From NCBI GenBank assembly GCA_002323775.1, contig DCPV01000287.1, positions 1-5,934 of the forward strand: DNA of 5,934 nucleotides. Direction: 5' to 3'. This DNA comes from Firmicutes bacterium UBA1535. GTDB taxonomy: Bacteria > Bacillota > Clostridia > Tissierellales > Sedimentibacteraceae. Below are positions 5,044-5,934 of this stretch, piece by piece (the stretch's first letter is position 1; every line of letters starts with the position of its first letter). The position numbers were made by a program, and so were the translations under genes. The notes beneath the pieces are model-generated. The model had not been told where the DNA came from, did no database searches, and saw only the letters and a list, made by a program, of their open reading frames with translations.

Positions 5044-5934
5044 TTATATTAAAGATTTTGTGTCTCTTGCAATCATTAATTCTTCGTTTGTTGGAATTGC
5101 GAAAACTTTTACTTTTGAGCTTTCCTTTGATATTTCAGCTTCTTTTCCACGAATGTTATTTCTATTTTCATCAATCTCAATTCCAAGGAATTCTAAACCT
5201 CTGCAAGATTCTAATCTTGCTTCTTTTGAATTTTCTCCAAGTCCTGCTGTGAAAATTACTACATCTACACCACCCATAGCCGCTGCATATGATCCGATGT
5301 ATTTTTTAACTGTATAGTAGAATTTATCAAGTGCAAGCTGTGCTCTTTTATTTCCTTTTGCTGCTTCTGCTTCGATATCTCTAAAGTCACTGCTAACTCC
5401 TGAAATTCCAAGAACTCCTGATTCCTTGTTCATTAAATTGTTTACTTCTTTGCTGCTTAAGTTTTTCTTTTCCATTAAGAAAGTAACTATAGCTGGGTCT
5501 ATGTCTCCACATCTTGTTCCCATTACTAATCCTTCAAGTGGAGTTAATCCCATACTTGTATCAACAGATTTTCCATTCTTTATAGCTGTTACACTCGCAC
5601 CATTTCCTAAATGGCAAGTAATGATTTTTAAATCCTTAATATCTTTATTTAAAATTTCAGCTACTCTTTGTGCAACAAATTTGTGTGAAGTTCCGTGGAA
5701 GCCGTATCTTCTAACTCCTAATTCCTTATATAATTCATATGGAAGTGGATAAATATATGCTTCTTCCGGCATTGTTTGATGGAACGCCGTGTCAAAAACT
5801 CCTACCATTGGTACATTTGGCAATAATTCCTTGCAAGCATTTATTCCTATTATATTTGGTGGGTTGTGAAGTGGTGCTAAATCTGTACACTCATTCATTG
5901 CAGCTATAACTTCATCAGTTATAACAACTGAGCC
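5044..5934 (-). CDS. ackA: Acetate kinase, C-terminal 296 residues (cut by window edge)
   Basis: Acetate kinase interconverts acetyl-phosphate plus ADP and acetate plus ATP, the substrate-level phosphorylation step of acetate fermentation, usually paired with phosphotransacetylase. The frame is open to the window edge at 5934, so the ATG at 5896-5898 is internal; [12 protein letters not shown] precedes it and matches the family. The fragment aligns with Methanosarcina thermophila AckA at an offset of 100 residues. Fragment Asp48 (FDTAFHQT), His80 (GFHGTSH), Arg141 (GTRCGDIDP) and Glu284 (NEELMIARD) match D148, H180, R241 and E384. All the catalytic residues in the visible part are therefore intact, and about 100 N-terminal residues are missing. 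No convincing intrinsic terminator follows; a separate promoter drives yceD. Its own promoter and start are outside the window. Confidence 0.97.
   Translation of the reverse strand, partial: GSVVITDEVIAAMNECTDLAPLHNPPNIIGINACKELLPNVPMVGVFDTAFHQTMPEEAYIYPLPYELYKELGVRRYGFHGTSHKFVAQRVAEILNKDIKDLKIITCHLGNGASVTAIKNGKSVDTSMGLTPLEGLVMGTRCGDIDPAIVTFLMEKKNLSSKEVNNLMNKESGVLGISGVSSDFRDIEAEAAKGNKRAQLALDKFYYTVKKYIGSYAAAMGGVDVVIFTAGLGENSKEARLESCRGLEFLGIEIDENRNNIRGKEAEISKESSKVKVFAIPTNEELMIARDTKSLI

Noticed and set aside
5426..5752. 108-residue plus-strand frame opposite ackA
   Set aside because: It is a shadow of the highly conserved AckA coding sequence with no independent support.
1..5934. A hidden novel system, mobile element or CRISPR array
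   Set aside because: All eight genes are conserved housekeeping or neighbourhood-conserved genes, gaps are under 250 bases, and no spaced repeats, transposase or integrase remnants, or tRNA genes are visible.

Overview
The window is low-GC DNA with consensus AGGAGG-type ribosome binding sites. All eight genes lie on the minus strand, so transcription runs from high to low coordinates. The gene content and order (ackA, DUF177/yceD, rpmF, plsX, acpP, rnc, an Elp3-like radical SAM gene, smc) point to an anaerobic Firmicute of the class Clostridia. Peptostreptococcaceae or Acetoanaerobium-like relatives are my best guess, made from memory of this gene order and not from a database search.

In transcription order, the window opens inside ackA (acetate kinase, about 100 N-terminal residues cut off by the window edge). 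A 146-base gap follows. It holds an AT-rich 11-bp inverted repeat and an exact-consensus SigA promoter (TTGACA, 17 bp, TATAAT). This promoter drives a DUF177/YceD protein and rpmF (ribosomal protein L32), which is followed by a strong intrinsic terminator. A second promoter region with a leader of about 115 bases, rich in AT inverted repeats, then drives plsX and acpP (phospholipid and fatty-acid synthesis). A 12-bp stem-loop with a trailing T-run separates acpP from rnc (RNase III). The rnc gene overlaps the radical SAM gene, which is followed closely by smc; smc runs off the other edge with 241 residues visible.

The layout therefore gives three expression blocks: ackA; yceD-rpmF (ribosome assembly); and plsX-acpP, with partial read-through into rnc, the radical SAM gene and smc (lipid precursor supply, RNA processing, chromosome segregation). 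This is conserved housekeeping DNA. I see no mobile element, CRISPR array, tRNA or rRNA gene and no sign of a new defence or biosynthetic system. The best leads are regulatory: the rnc leader hairpin, the repeats around the yceD promoter, and the plsX leader. The radical SAM protein without a GNAT domain also has an unassigned role. No stretch over 300 bases lacks a gene.
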